Positions 30,967 through 41,180 of a stretch of 64,000 bases of DNA are shown one piece after another; the first letter of the stretch is position 1; the number at the start of each line of letters is the position of its first letter. Source of the DNA: Magnaporthiopsis rhizophila (lineage: Eukaryota; Ascomycota; Sordariomycetes; Magnaporthales; Magnaporthaceae); NCBI GenBank assembly GCA_003049465.1, contig PYSS01000014.1, positions 310,001 through 374,000 on the forward strand, given 5' to 3'. Under the pieces are notes generated by a model that was given only the letters and a program-made list of their open reading frames with translations, did not search any database and was not told the DNA's origin. The position numbers and the translations under genes were made by a program.

Positions 30967-32181
30967 ATGAGGCTCACCATCGCCTTGGCCCTGGCCTCGC
31001 TTTCGGCCGCGGCTCTTGCCCAGACCGAAGCACCAACCGCAACAGTCACCACCAGCGTCATCTCCACCGTCACAGAGGGCTCGTCCGTCGCAACCGTCAC
31101 CGTGACCCAAACGCCCTCGCGCTTCAGCGGCGCCAACGCGACGGCCACCGTGACCAAGACGGTGACCAAGCAGTCGCGCCCGACCGGCCGGCCCAAGAAA
31201 CACCGCCACAAGCACCTCGGGCCCAACTGCCCCTGCATGAGGATGATGAAGCTGCGCAAGTACAGGATGCGCATGCACAAGCTGCGCAAGCACAAGCTGC
31301 GCAAGCACAAGCACCGCAGGCCCGGACACGGCGGCAGCAAGGCGCACATGTCGGGCTACAAGATGGCTCCTCCATCGTTCCCGGTCTCGGCTCCTCGCCC
31401 GCCCAGGGTCATGTTCCCGGCCTTTGCCGAGTCGGCCACCACCCAGGATGCCACGCCCCAAGCCCAGCCTAGTGTCTCCGAGAATCTGTCATATGGAGCC
31501 GGCCGCCGCCTGCGTCGCAACATCGACACGCGCCGCCGACAGGCCCCTGCTACTGACGGCTGGTGCAAGGACGGAAAGACGTGTCCCCAGGGAACGTGCT
31601 GCAGCAAGGAGGGGTGGTGCGGTCCTCCGGAAACGCACTGCCCCGGTGGTGCTGGTGCTGGCGCTCCTGGTGGCGCTCCTGGAGCTCCTGGAGCTCCTGG
31701 TGCCCCTGGAGCCCCTGGTGCTCCTGGTGCTCCTGGTGCTCCTGGTGGTGCTCCTGGTGGTGCTCCTGGTGGTGCTCCTGGTGGTGCTCCTGGCGGTGCT
31801 CCCGGCGGTGCTCCTGGCGGCGCCCCTGGCACTCCCGGCAGTCCTCCTGGCGCTCCAGGCGGCGGCGCTACGGACGGTGCTGGTGCCCCTGGCGGTGCTG
31901 ATGCTGCTGGTACTGCGCCTGGTTCTCCTGGAGCCCCTGGAGCTCCTGGAGGTGCCGGCGACGCTCCCGGTGGTCCCGCTGGCGGTCCTGCCACTGACGC
32001 CGCGAGCAGTGACCCTGCCAAGCCCGCCAACGCCGCCGGTACTGGTCCTGCCGCCCCGGCTGGTCCTGCCGCCCCGGCTGGTCCTGCCGCCCCGGCTGGT
32101 CCTGCCGCCCCGGCCGGCGGCCCAGACTCCGCAGCCGCTGTCGGCTCCAATGACGTCGCAGGCGCGGGAGACGCTGAATAG
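30967..32181 (+). CDS. Secreted protein with hevein-like (chitin-binding) domain and collagen-like Gly-Ala-Pro repeats
   Basis: Single-exon 404-aa protein with signal peptide (MRLTIALALASLSAAALA). The order is: a Thr/Val-rich segment; a strongly basic block (about 70-120) with HKLRKHKLRKHK repeats; a linker with Kex2-type sites (RRLRR, TRRR); a short Cys cluster at about 200-225 (WCKDGKTCPQGTCCSKEGWC then C). The cluster has the CC-S-x-x-G-x-C-G pattern of hevein-type chitin-binding domains but only part of the usual eight Cys. It is followed by about 180 residues of GAP/GGAP collagen-like triplets and PAAPAG repeats. Maturation would release a peptide carrying the Cys domain and repeat tail. 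A wall-binding role is inferred. The ATG is in a perfect GCCACCATG context. Confidence 0.75.
   Translation: MRLTIALALASLSAAALAQTEAPTATVTTSVISTVTEGSSVATVTVTQTPSRFSGANATATVTKTVTKQSRPTGRPKKHRHKHLGPNCPCMRMMKLRKYRMRMHKLRKHKLRKHKHRRPGHGGSKAHMSGYKMAPPSFPVSAPRPPRVMFPAFAESATTQDATPQAQPSVSENLSYGAGRRLRRNIDTRRRQAPATDGWCKDGKTCPQGTCCSKEGWCGPPETHCPGGAGAGAPGGAPGAPGAPGAPGAPGAPGAPGAPGGAPGGAPGGAPGGAPGGAPGGAPGGAPGTPGSPPGAPGGGATDGAGAPGGADAAGTAPGSPGAPGAPGGAGDAPGGPAGGPATDAASSDPAKPANAAGTGPAAPAGPAAPAGPAAPAGPAAPAGGPDSAAAVGSNDVAGAGDAE
31670..32120 (+). repeat. GGTGCTCCT-type coding minisatellite (collagen-like)
   Basis: Reiterated GGTGCTCCT / GGTGGTGCTCCT units encode GAP and GGAP triplets, followed by CCTGCCGCCCCGGCTGGT units encoding PAAPAG (four copies). 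The high identity between units suggests recent expansion and a length-polymorphic tract. Confidence 0.85.
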
Positions 32182-32441
32182 TAAGCTGGATCCATTTCTT
32201 TCGTCACTGTGACGGGTTGGCTTGGTCCACCCTCCTTTTTTTTGGCATTTTCCTTTGTCTAGCCAGCATTTTTGAAATTTCTCTTGTTTATTTACCGGGA
32301 GTTTGGGACGGCGTTTGATGTCATCATGAACAATAAAAACAGTTCGGTATTGACCTTGTTGACTCCTACAGCTTCTAGTTCGCAGCACACGCTGCTCAGT
32401 GACATATCCCCTAAGCATGGCCGCCTGGAGCTTCACCCTGC

Positions 32442-34534
32442 CTACAGCCCCTTCGCCCTGGCTCGCCTGGAGTGGTCTCTGTCACGCTCAATGTCGTCCC
32501 TGGGGACAATATTGCATTTCTAAACCCGTCAGCTATACTCTACCCGGTATCGTGGAGTGACTCTACTTACCCTCAACAGCGCCCAAACCTGCCCAATGCC
32601 GCCCTCGTCGCCAATATTCTCCAGTGCGGCGCGAAGCAGTCGCCTCTGAGGCTCCGTGCAGAACTGAGACACGAGCGCGGCGTACAGAACCGACACGCAC
32701 GATATCATGGTGAAGTCGGTCACATCGTCCGATCGCGCGGCCGGCACGCTTGGAGTTGTGGGCCGCACCAGTGTCGTCTTGTAGTATCGGATGCAGCGCA
32801 CCAGTCCGCTGACGGCCCGTCTCGCCAGCTCGGCTGCCCGGAGGTATTCCGGGTCACTCTCGTACGCGCTCGAGTCCCCGCCCTCGACGAAGCTGAGCCA
32901 CGCTACACAGCGCACGATGGAGTGGCTGACCAGCAGACAGCCGGCCATGCAGGTCGAGTAGAAGCTGGCTTCCTTGTGGTCGGCAAAGTCGAGCATCTGC
33001 GCAGCCGCCTCGCTGCCGGGTGTGTCTGGCGGTGTCTGCCGCGAGACCGGGGACGTCGACGGCGTCTTGACAGATGGAGACCGTGGCCACAGCACCGGGC
33101 TTGTGTTATGTCCCGCCGTCGCGCCCTGGTCCGACTGCGGCAGTTGGACAGGATCGGACTCGAGGCAAACGCTCGGGAAAGGACCCTGGCGAGCAAGAAT
33201 GTTGGGAATGGACTCGCCGTGCTCCAGCGAGTCGGCGGCGTCCAAAAGTGTCTCGGCGATCTCCTGGCAGCTCTTTTTGAGCTCGCACAGTTTCGCCACC
33301 ACCTCAGGGCTGTACTTGCCATCCTCCATGGCCTGCACCATGTGGCCACGTTGCCAGGCCAGGCTCGCCATCCAGAGGCCCAGCTTGCCCAGCATGTCAC
33401 GATAGCCTACCGGCATGAGCGACTGCTCGAGCGTGTCGGTGAAGGAGGTCTCGCGGCCGGGCAGGACCTTGATCGTGAGCTGGGCAGGTTAGCTCACGAC
33501 CATTCGTCAAGTCAGGTTCAAGGTACTCACCATGCGGCTTCGTGCCAGCACCAGCATCTCTTTGCATTCTTCAGACTGCAGATTCCGAACGCCCAGCAGG
33601 CTGATGAGCTGCACCGCGCCCCTGATGTGGGCCTCAAAGGCATCTATCTGCTGGCTGGGGCAAGCGAGCGTCTGTTGATGTCAGCTTCTGCCGAGCCGCC
33701 GCACTGAGGCTTCGACTCACCTCGTATATCGCCATCAGCAGCACCGACGCCAACGTCTGCGTCTTACTGCCCTCTCCCCTCGCCAAGCCCTGGACGGCGT
33801 TGCCGACGGCGCGGATGGCGTGCACGTACTCGACCTGGGCCTTTGCCCTCAGCCGGCGGAACGACGGGCGGGTTGATAAGGCGGCCAGCGAGGCGGCGCG
33901 GAAGGCGTGGTCGAAGCAGGCCTCGAGGCCGCCGTGGTTGAGCATGGACAGGATGAACCAGTTGGATCCCCGCTCGCCCGGCCGCGTAGGCGCCCTGACG
34001 TAGCTGTCGAGAAAAAAGGCCCGGGCCTGGTCCTCGATGGGCACCTCGACGCGGGCAGGGATCCTGCCAAAGGGCGTCGGCACCATGACGGTGAAGTTGC
34101 CGTCGTCCTCGAACGCGTCGTCCGGACAGGCAGGCAGGTCGCGCCACCGTGACTCGAGCTTTTCCGTGTAGGTCATCCAGCTCCGGCCCACGAACGGGAC
34201 GGGCTTGGTGCGTTTTGTGTCCCGGTCGTGGGCTTGCCGCCTCACTGCCGCCTTTTGTGGCAGCCCCTTGCGTCTCTTCTGTGACGCTGCTTCCCGATAG
34301 CCAGGGCAGTTGATACGCAGCCTCTCGCATCGCCTGCATCCGGGCTTTGTCTCATCGCAGGGCGTTCGTCGCGCCTGGCACAGGAGACAGGCGGTAGGTG
34401 GGACTTTTCGACGTCAGCAGTCGCACTCTCAGCCAAGACCAAAGAACATGCTCACCTTCCGGCAGTCTTCCCGCCGCTCCCCAACTGCCCACGAACGGCG
34501 CCATAACGACTGGTCCCTGTACAGCTGCTGTCAT
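32442..34534 (-). CDS. Zn2Cys6 transcription factor (Fungal_trans_2 / DUF3468 type)
   Basis: Five exons: 34456-34534, 33721-34403, 33531-33650, 32571-33479 and 32442-32519, giving 622 aa. The zinc cluster spans residues 32-59: CLLC, QARRTP, C, DETKPG, C, RRC, ERLRIN, C. It is followed by a basic stretch (SQKRRKGLPQK). The body carries the DUF3468 landmarks: FFLDSYV, the LSMLNHGGLEACFDHAFRAA helix, KTQTLASVLLMAIYE and QIDAFEAHIRGAVQLISLLG. The last intron (32520-32570; GTAAGT, CTGAC, TTTAG) adds a 25-residue C-terminal exon; without splicing the frame stops 14 codons later. The start at 34534 was preferred to 34615 for its AAAATG context. Targets are unknown. Confidence 0.8.
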
Positions 34535-35729
34535 TTTGGCTATCCCCTGCTCCCTCGACGAGGACAGGCTCAAGGAGCAGCAGGTTGAATGGCCAGATAT
34601 ACATGGAGCCACCATTCAGCTGGCTGCATCTCTGCCAGTGCGCCCACCCAGCTTGTCCGCTCGGCCCTCCAAGCAACGCCCGCCCGACAGCAGCCGGTAT
34701 CCCGGTGCGCATCGTTTGTACAGGGCGGTTAGACCAGTTATTTCGTGAAACAACTCTGACAAGGGCGGGGATGCAAATATGACTTGCCTAGCGGACGTCG
34801 AGATTGGACGAGGAGGAGGTGAGGACCGTGTTGCGCCAGGGGTTGGCGGGCGCGGAACCATGCCGGATAGGAGCAGTCTATGACAGCTGACGCACGAGCT
34901 GGGACACTCGTGGGGCAGCGTTGCCTGGTTGGTTTCGAAACGGCGCGTCCCGGCCCCTGCCGCTGGGCTGAAGACGGGACGTTTCCATGCATCCGGAGGC
35001 GGGGAATCACCGTGCAAGCGTGACGTAATTTGCCCTATTTGCGGCCGTAGTCGGTAAGGCGCAGGTACAGCCTCTCTGGTTGGCAAAGCATAATGACCGT
35101 TGAGCTAGCCACACTACCTGATGTAGGACCTGACTGGCGGTTAACACTCAATATCGTGGGCACCTATAGAACAGCTACAGCCGGAATTGTCAGACTGTGG
35201 CAGCTGGAGAAACCGGCTCGTGCGCTGTCAACGCCCGACAGGTGTCCCGTAACGCCAGACGGACAGGAGCGGCGACTACACGCAGTGGCGTATGCCCGGG
35301 GTCAGCGACACCCCGAGGTCTGCCTCTGCAGAAAGTCCTCGACGCTCCAGGTAAACTGTCATGGCGACTCGCGGGCAGATGGAGGTGACGCGTCGTGCGT
35401 GACACCTTTCTGGCCGATTTACACTTCTTTCAGCTTCCATTTTGGGCTGGCGTTGTCCTGTGAGCCCGGTCTTTCTCCCTGTGCCCGTCTGCTTCTGGAA
35501 AGGTGCGGTTTCTGGCGACTCGGACACCGGACGGACATCTGACTGTGTCGACCGCAAAGGCAAGTCGCAATACTTGGAATCTCGGACACTTCACAGCCGA
35601 TCCTCACCATGCTGGAGTGGTGAAAGTACTTGGTATTCCATTAACCGAGGTGGTATCCAAAAATTATCCTGTCTCTAGAACGCCTGAAAACGTGAAAACC
35701 CTAACGCCGAGAAAAGAAAGATGCGAGAA
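34535..35729. other. Intergenic, no gene seen
   Basis: About 1.2 kb upstream of the second Zn2Cys6 gene. Frames on both strands are short and have no recognisable domain. No repeats or core promoter stand out. Confidence 0.5.
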
Positions 35730-36380
35730 TCATGAGGAAACGTGTCGAAGAGGCTCGACTCGGGATGGCTGCTGACGCTGTTTAGTAAATAGACCCCAGA
35801 AGCCGCCGGATGAACGGCCCTTGGGACTGCTGCTGGTCTTGGGGCTCTGCTTGGGGCTCGGACTGGTCTGGGGCTGGCTCGCGGACTCGGCCGTCTCCCA
35901 GGAGCCCGAGTAGTCGCCCCACCTGTCGAGGCCGCTGCTGTTGTTAGTGACGGTCTCGCCCATGGTTTTGGTGCTCTTGGCCTCGCGGGTGATGTCGTCG
36001 TCCCACTCGCTGCCGTCGTAGATGAACTCGTCGCTGTCAACGAAGCTGTAGACGGTGCCGTGCGTGGCGGCGGGGTCTTGGGGCACGGCCTCGTAGCCGT
36101 TGGAGACCAGGCCGGACAGGCTGCCCAGCTGGCTTTGGGCGAGGCCCCAGGGGCTGGAGAGGGCCTGCATCGAAGGAGTCTGTGCTAGTAGACTGGCGTC
36201 AGTTTGGTTAGCTCGGTTAACGGATGATTGATAGAGGAGGTTGGATTTGTGGCTGTGGATCGTGAGGCACCGACGAGGATGCTGGCGAGTGTCGCGGCAG
36301 TCAGGAAGTTCGCGCTGGTTGGTATTGTTTAACGCAGAGATGAATGGTCCAGATGCTAGAGCTCCAGCCCAGACTCTCAT
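35730..36380 (-). CDS. Hypothetical protein, disordered Ser-rich C terminus
   Basis: Open frame of 216 codons. The N-terminal third (MRVWAGALASG onward) has an odd, leader-like composition and may be partly 5' UTR or contain an unrecognised intron; an internal Met in SMQALSSPWGLAQ is a credible alternative start. The central part is acidic (YSFVDSDEFIYDGSEWDDD) and the tail is a Ser/Pro/Lys run (SPSPKQSPKTSSSPKGRSS) ending in GGFWGLFTKQRQQ. I recognise no domain. The coherent acidic and Ser-rich protein-like composition argues for a real gene. Confidence 0.4.
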   Translation of the reverse strand: MRVWAGALASGPFISALNNTNQRELPDCRDTRQHPRRCLTIHSHKSNLLYQSSVNRANQTDASLLAQTPSMQALSSPWGLAQSQLGSLSGLVSNGYEAVPQDPAATHGTVYSFVDSDEFIYDGSEWDDDITREAKSTKTMGETVTNNSSGLDRWGDYSGSWETAESASQPQTSPSPKQSPKTSSSPKGRSSGGFWGLFTKQRQQPSRVEPLRHVSS

Positions 36381-36842
36381 GATATACCGCTGCCGTGATG
36401 CTTTTTAGTTGGTATTACTACAGTCGGTCGCGATGCTTGGCGTTGACTGCGGTACAGTAAAAAATGGCAGTAAGCAGGCCTGGTTGCTGCGCCGCCCCAC
36501 TTTCTTACTGCGAAGGAGCCGACACAGCGACAGGCCCAGCAAACATCACTGCCCGTCAAGGTTGCTATCAATAGGTGGTAGGGTATGCAGCTTTGATACT
36601 GACATGCTATTTCGGGTTCGCTGTCATTGCTACCGCAAACGTAACGACCGCTCGTTTTAGTGGCCATGCACACGCTGAAACCCTGACTCCATGGGCTGAG
36701 AGCTGGGCCATGGTCGCCAGGCCAGCCCAGTTGTGCTGCTTCACCGCCAGCGACACGCTTCGTGGCGGCTCCGACTCACGATGGCTTCGTTCGCGCGGCC
36801 CACAGGATCCATAATGAGTGTGAATCACTGCTGTGGGGATCT

Positions 36843-36894
<52 letters not shown>

Positions 36895-36914
36895 CTTTTT
36901 NNNNNNNNNNNNNN

Positions 36915-36965
<51 letters not shown>

Positions 36966-37032
36966 CCCTGTGTGGCAGTGTCCTCTCGTCCCGGTCGCCT
37001 CTACCGTCACCTCCACCACACATGGCCTTCCG
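36381..37032. other. Intergenic with poly-T tract and assembly gap
   Basis: Flank of the methyltransferase gene. It contains the 36844-36965 T tract. I see no gene in the rest. Confidence 0.6.
36844..36965. repeat. Poly-T tract interrupted by a 14-N assembly gap
   Basis: 51 T, one C, five T, then 14 N (36901-36914) and 51 T. The true length is unknown. It ends 67 bp before the ATG of the methyltransferase gene, so it lies in the promoter or leader. Confidence 0.95.
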
Positions 37033-38223
37033 ATGACCCCTTCCAGTCTCCCGCTGGCGCCCACCAGCCTGCCTCCTCCGAGGAGCCTGCCTGAGCTGCC
37101 AGCTAGCGCTGTTCTGGCGACCGTGGCCAACCTACGCGCAATCTACTGTCCCTTGGTGCCGTCGGCCGCAGATATCTACCGCCACCATGACAGGCTGCTT
37201 CCGCCGCCACAGGCAGACTCGGGCTACGCGTCTGGCGACGACGACGGCTCACTGGCCGCCAAGAACGAAGCTGCGCTTGCGAGCCTGCGCGCCGATGCCC
37301 TGGAGCGCGACTTTGCCTTTCGCTGGTTGAGTACGCTGGTCTCGCGCGCCGACGAGCTGCGTGTCACGGACGATGAATGCGATCGGCTGGTCGACGAGGC
37401 CTCGGCCGTCATCGCCGCGCTCACAGTGTCCTCTGGCCTGGACTCTGCCGACGAGGGCGGCGACTGCGACGCCGACGACCGCGGCATCACACGCGACTTC
37501 GCTTTCCCCGTCGCGTCCGAACTCGCCATCCCGCCCCTACGCGTGCGCCTCTTCGATGCCGACCTGTCTGGCCCGGACCACACCAACGTCGGCCTGCAGA
37601 GTTGGGGCGCCTCCATCGTCTTCTCGACCCTGGCCTGTGCCACCCCGGGCCGTCTGGGCCTGACGAAAGCCGCACTGGGGCCGTCTCCCTGCGTCATCGA
37701 GCTCGGCGCCGGCACTGGCCTCGTGAGCCTCGTGCTGGCCGCCCTGCTGCCCCGTGTCGGCGTCAACGCCACCGTTATCGCGACCGATTATCACCCGGCA
37801 GTACTGACCAACCTCGCGTCCAACGTGGCGGCGAACCAGCACACGACAACGGCGTGTCACATCGAGACGTGCATGCTCGACTGGTCCGACCCAGTCCTGT
37901 CACCGCCGCTCCCAGGGCCTGGAGGCGCCGACCTGCTCGTCGCGACCGACGTCGTGTACGAGGCACATCACGCGCTGTGGCTGCGCGGGTGTTCGGAGAG
38001 GCTGCTTGCTCCTCGCGGCGTGTTCTGGCTGGTGGCCACTGTGCGCCGTGCGGGCAGGTTCGAGGGCATCAGCGACACGGTGGAGGCGGCATTTGGCACT
38101 GGGAGGGTCGATTCGGGTCAGCGACGCCTGATAATACAGCACACGGAGATGCTCGCCAAGCAGAAAGGCGTGGGACGGGGAGACGAGGTGGGCTATAGAC
38201 TGCTCAAGATTGGATGGGCATAG
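37033..38223 (+). CDS. METTL21/FAM86-like protein-lysine methyltransferase
   Basis: Single-exon 396-aa protein. The first in-frame ATG after the poly-T tract is at 37033. The N-terminal ~130 residues are variable and helical. The SAM-binding domain starts with NVGLQSWGASIVFSTLA (the conserved WxA..L entry of METTL21/EFM enzymes), then motif I CVIELGAGTGLVSLVLAALL, an acidic post-I residue in VIATDYHP, and LLVATDVVYEAHH in the motif II region. This matches the family that methylates lysines of elongation factors and chaperones. The N-terminal extension before the Trp motif is of FAM86/EFM type; the substrate is not determinable. Confidence 0.85.
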   Translation: MTPSSLPLAPTSLPPPRSLPELPASAVLATVANLRAIYCPLVPSAADIYRHHDRLLPPPQADSGYASGDDDGSLAAKNEAALASLRADALERDFAFRWLSTLVSRADELRVTDDECDRLVDEASAVIAALTVSSGLDSADEGGDCDADDRGITRDFAFPVASELAIPPLRVRLFDADLSGPDHTNVGLQSWGASIVFSTLACATPGRLGLTKAALGPSPCVIELGAGTGLVSLVLAALLPRVGVNATVIATDYHPAVLTNLASNVAANQHTTTACHIETCMLDWSDPVLSPPLPGPGGADLLVATDVVYEAHHALWLRGCSERLLAPRGVFWLVATVRRAGRFEGISDTVEAAFGTGRVDSGQRRLIIQHTEMLAKQKGVGRGDEVGYRLLKIGWA

Positions 38224-38408
38224 ACGACGGCTCCCGCGGGCTACGAGACATGATGATAAAGCTAGACATAGACCGATAGACCAATAGAAAGCGAGACTAG
38301 ACGACCGGGATAGGTAGACGACGGCTAGACAACAAGCATCTGCCAATCACCCCGCCCCCACGTCGCATCTGGCCTGCTGTGCCCCCGGGCTGCATGCATA
38401 CCCATGTC

Positions 38409-39279
38409 TCACTCAGCATTTAGCTTCTCCGCGTCCCCCTTCTGCTGCCCCTCGACCGCCTGCTCCGCCTGCGTGGGCTTCTTCGCCCCATTGGCGTGCT
38501 GCATCTGCCGAAACATGGCCATGGGGTCGAACCACACGTCGATCTTTTGGATCTGCAGCTTCTCGTTGACCTTGGCCACCACCACGCCCTCGAGGTCGAT
38601 CAGGCCGCCGTGCGCCTTGACTGTGACCTTTTCACCCTTACTGTTGGCGCACTCTCGTCAGCTTGGTATTTTATGACAACAGGGGAAAGAAAAACCTACT
38701 CGTTCACCCCCACATAGTCCTCCTTAAACGTCCCCCAGTGCCGCCACCGAAAGGCCACGGTGGGCGGCCCGCTGTACACCTCGAGCGTCTCCCAGGCAAA
38801 GGTGGGCATCATGCGCTTGAAGGACTTGTGGCTCGCCTCAAACGACGAGTGCATCGGGCAGTAGAACTCGTTGGGCTCGATGAGGGCGTTGTACGTGCCC
38901 ACCTGCAGCATGTGCTCGGCCGACTGCGGCGGCCCGCCGTTCACGGAAAACGTGTACTCGACCGGATCGACCGTGCGCCAGTCCTTGAGCTCCTTCTTGA
39001 ACGACGCCTCGATCTCCCAGTTCTTGACCAGCTTCTCTACCAGGTCGGGAAGGCTGCCGGCCGTGTGGCTCATCTTTTTGCCTGGGGTTTGGTGTCAGGG
39101 GTGGACGGCGGCGTATTTAGACTTTGTGCTCGGGCAAGCCACTCACTGTCGTTATAAAAGGCGCGCGTCTTGCTGTAGTCGGGGGCTCTTCCATATCGCC
39201 AGTTGGCCACGTCCTTGAGGACGGCATTCTCGTCCGTCACGTAGTCGGGAAGGCCGGGTGTTTCTGTCGCCGTCGCCAT
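38409..39279 (-). CDS. Pathogen-related (PRms-like) SnoaL-fold protein
   Basis: Three exons (39147-39279, 38700-39081 and 38409-38640), with introns of 65 nt (GTGAGT) and 59 nt (GTAGGT), give 248 aa. The spliced sequence follows the 'pathogen-related protein' family shared by plants and fungi: WRYGRAPDYSKTRAFYND, SLPDLVEKLVKNWEIEASFK, DWRTVDPVEYTFSVNGGPP, HSSFEASHKSFKRMMPTFAWE, VYSGPPTVAFRWRHWG, then NDKGEKVTVKAHGGLIDLEG and FDPMAMFRQM. The protein is soluble with an NTF2/SnoaL-like fold; no activity is established. The C-terminal ~25 residues (KKPTQAEQAVEGQQKGDAEK) are a charged disordered tail. Confidence 0.85.
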
Positions 39280-39368
39280 GTTGAGCTGCAGGTAATTTTG
39301 GAAAAAAAAGTGACGGATGTATGCCAGGAGATGGTGCCGGATGGATGGATAGAGGAGCAGGGCAGGCC

Positions 39369-39376
39369 ATATAAGT
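39369..39376 (-). promoter_or_regulatory. TATA-like element upstream of the pathogen-related gene
   Basis: Minus-strand TTATATGG about 90 bp before the ATG at 39279. The call rests on position and consensus only. Confidence 0.35.
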
Positions 39377-39783
39377 CCCTGCAGACTAAGGGTCCATGCA
39401 TGGAAGGATTGCAGGAACCCTGCAGGACATTGCTTTACAAATCATCTTCCGTTATTGGACAACATATAGCCCGCCCGCCTGTATTGCATGGCTCAAGTCA
39501 TCCTTCATTGTTGACCGACGTATGTAGCTCGCCGCCTATTTTGCATGCGTCGGTCTAGACCAAAAGCCCAGGCCGCTTGGACAGCTTTCGATTCCATGGT
39601 GCCTTTACTATCTGGCGCCGGCCAAACTCAGTCCTTCGCGTTCCTGCTAGCGCATCCGTGCCCACACGTGCCAGGCAATGGTGTATCTCAGGTTTTGCGG
39701 TACCGACAAAGCCCTGAGGCCACCGGAGCCGCAAAACGACGGATCAGCTGGAAGCGAGGCGGGGGTCAATAAACGTGGGAGGG

Positions 39784-41180
39784 TCAATGTCTCCAGCCCC
39801 TGCTCTTCGCCATGGATCTGCCGATATCCATGCCGTTTGTCTCAGCCAAGCCACTAGCTATATGCACCGTTGTCGCGATGGAAAATGGGGGGGAGCGTGG
39901 CATACAGCTTTGGCAGCGGCCACGTGCGCATCGACCTCGACTACAGCGCCTCGTCCACGCCAATTCTATCTTTAGCGAAAGGCGGTCATCAGCGTACACA
40001 GCGCATCGGCCTCCTGGCTCCGCTCCGGCGACATATCCATCCACTGGCCCCATCCAGAGCAGGTGGCGGGGCTCTACTTCGAACGCTATCGCGGGAACCA
40101 TGGCCCAAAAGTTGACCGGGAACGGCTGCCTCGGGTGGTCTGAAACAGGTGGAATGCGTCACGTAATACGTCCTCGGCGGTCCGGTCGTCAGGTCGAAGG
40201 CGTCGCCAAATTCCGTCGGGGTCAGCCGCGGCGCCGATGGTGTCATTAATCCTTGGTGGTCATCAACGCCGGGTCGGGGCCGGCTAGCATCGCCGGGGAG
40301 AGAAGCTCGCAGAGACGCCGGCCGGCAGACCTTCGGGCCGTCTTCCGTCGGTGCTCTCCACGGGGCATGACGCCGGCCAGTGATACATGTCGTAGATCAG
40401 CCGGGCGGGGGCGGGGGCCAGGGACGGATCTAGGGACAGTGCCGCCTGGGGTCGGGCTTGAGCTGGAGTTGGTCCGGCGTCAAACTAATTCGTACGAACG
40501 TTATCTGGAAATTTCGGGCTTCCTGGGAATCAGGGAAAAACAGCACTTCGGGAGCATTATCAGTTCGTCGTCGTGCGCCGCCGCCTCCACGATGCTGCGC
40601 TTCGTATCGCCGCCTCCAACGGCAGAATCAGCAATACGAACACGCCCGGCGGCCAGCGGCAGAACAAACGGGCAGGTTGAAGGGACTTTGTGGTCCTGTA
40701 CCCGGCGAGAACAGCCCGGGAAAGTCGATGAGGACTGGGTCAACCTTGAACTGGACTTATGCTTTGGCGGCATTGTCAAAGGCGGAGCGCAGGCCATTTG
40801 GCGACTGGCACGGATTTCAGGGCATTTACACCGTCGAGGACAACGTCAACATGGGTTAGGTCATGGCAGTTCTGGGATTGCATTCCTGCTGGCAAGTTTC
40901 GTAGACGTGAAGCCCAGGTCTATAGTGGCACTTGCGAAAAAAAATGCCTTACCGAAACTGCTTTCCCAGCCGGCATATGCTTGCAGATCCACGGTGATAA
41001 GCTTCCGCTGGCCGTTTCCAAATCAACCATGGATGGCGACAATCTTTCCGGACGTTCTAGTGACGGGCGCGGTCTCTTCGCCTCGGGTCCAAAGGATATG
41101 GACCCCGCCCCAGGTTTCTTCCTCGTCCAGCCCCAGAATCCCGCCCTGCAAACGCTGGACACCCTCTGGGTAAACGACAC
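39784..41180 (-). pseudogene. Possible decayed gene (minus strand), family not recognised
   Basis: Minus-strand translation gives segments that read like protein but in changing frames: GKIVAIHG, LITVDLQAYAGWESSFGKAF, THVDVVLDGVNALKSVPVAKW, DRTAEDVLRDAFHLF and EVEPRHLLWMGPVDGYVAGA. Stops and shifts separate them, and typical intron signals do not join them. They may represent one or two inactivated genes. I cannot name the family, and a chance pattern in high-GC sequence is possible. Confidence 0.25.

Noticed and set aside
36733..37032. Upstream extension of the methyltransferase frame through the poly-T tract (poly-Phe)
   Set aside because: Homopolymer with an assembly gap; the frame through N bases is meaningless. 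The ATG at 37033 is used.
40253..41173. 306-codon plus-strand ORF
   Set aside because: No ATG at its start, odd composition, and it overlaps the minus-strand fragments that look more protein-like; treated as a shadow of decayed sequence.
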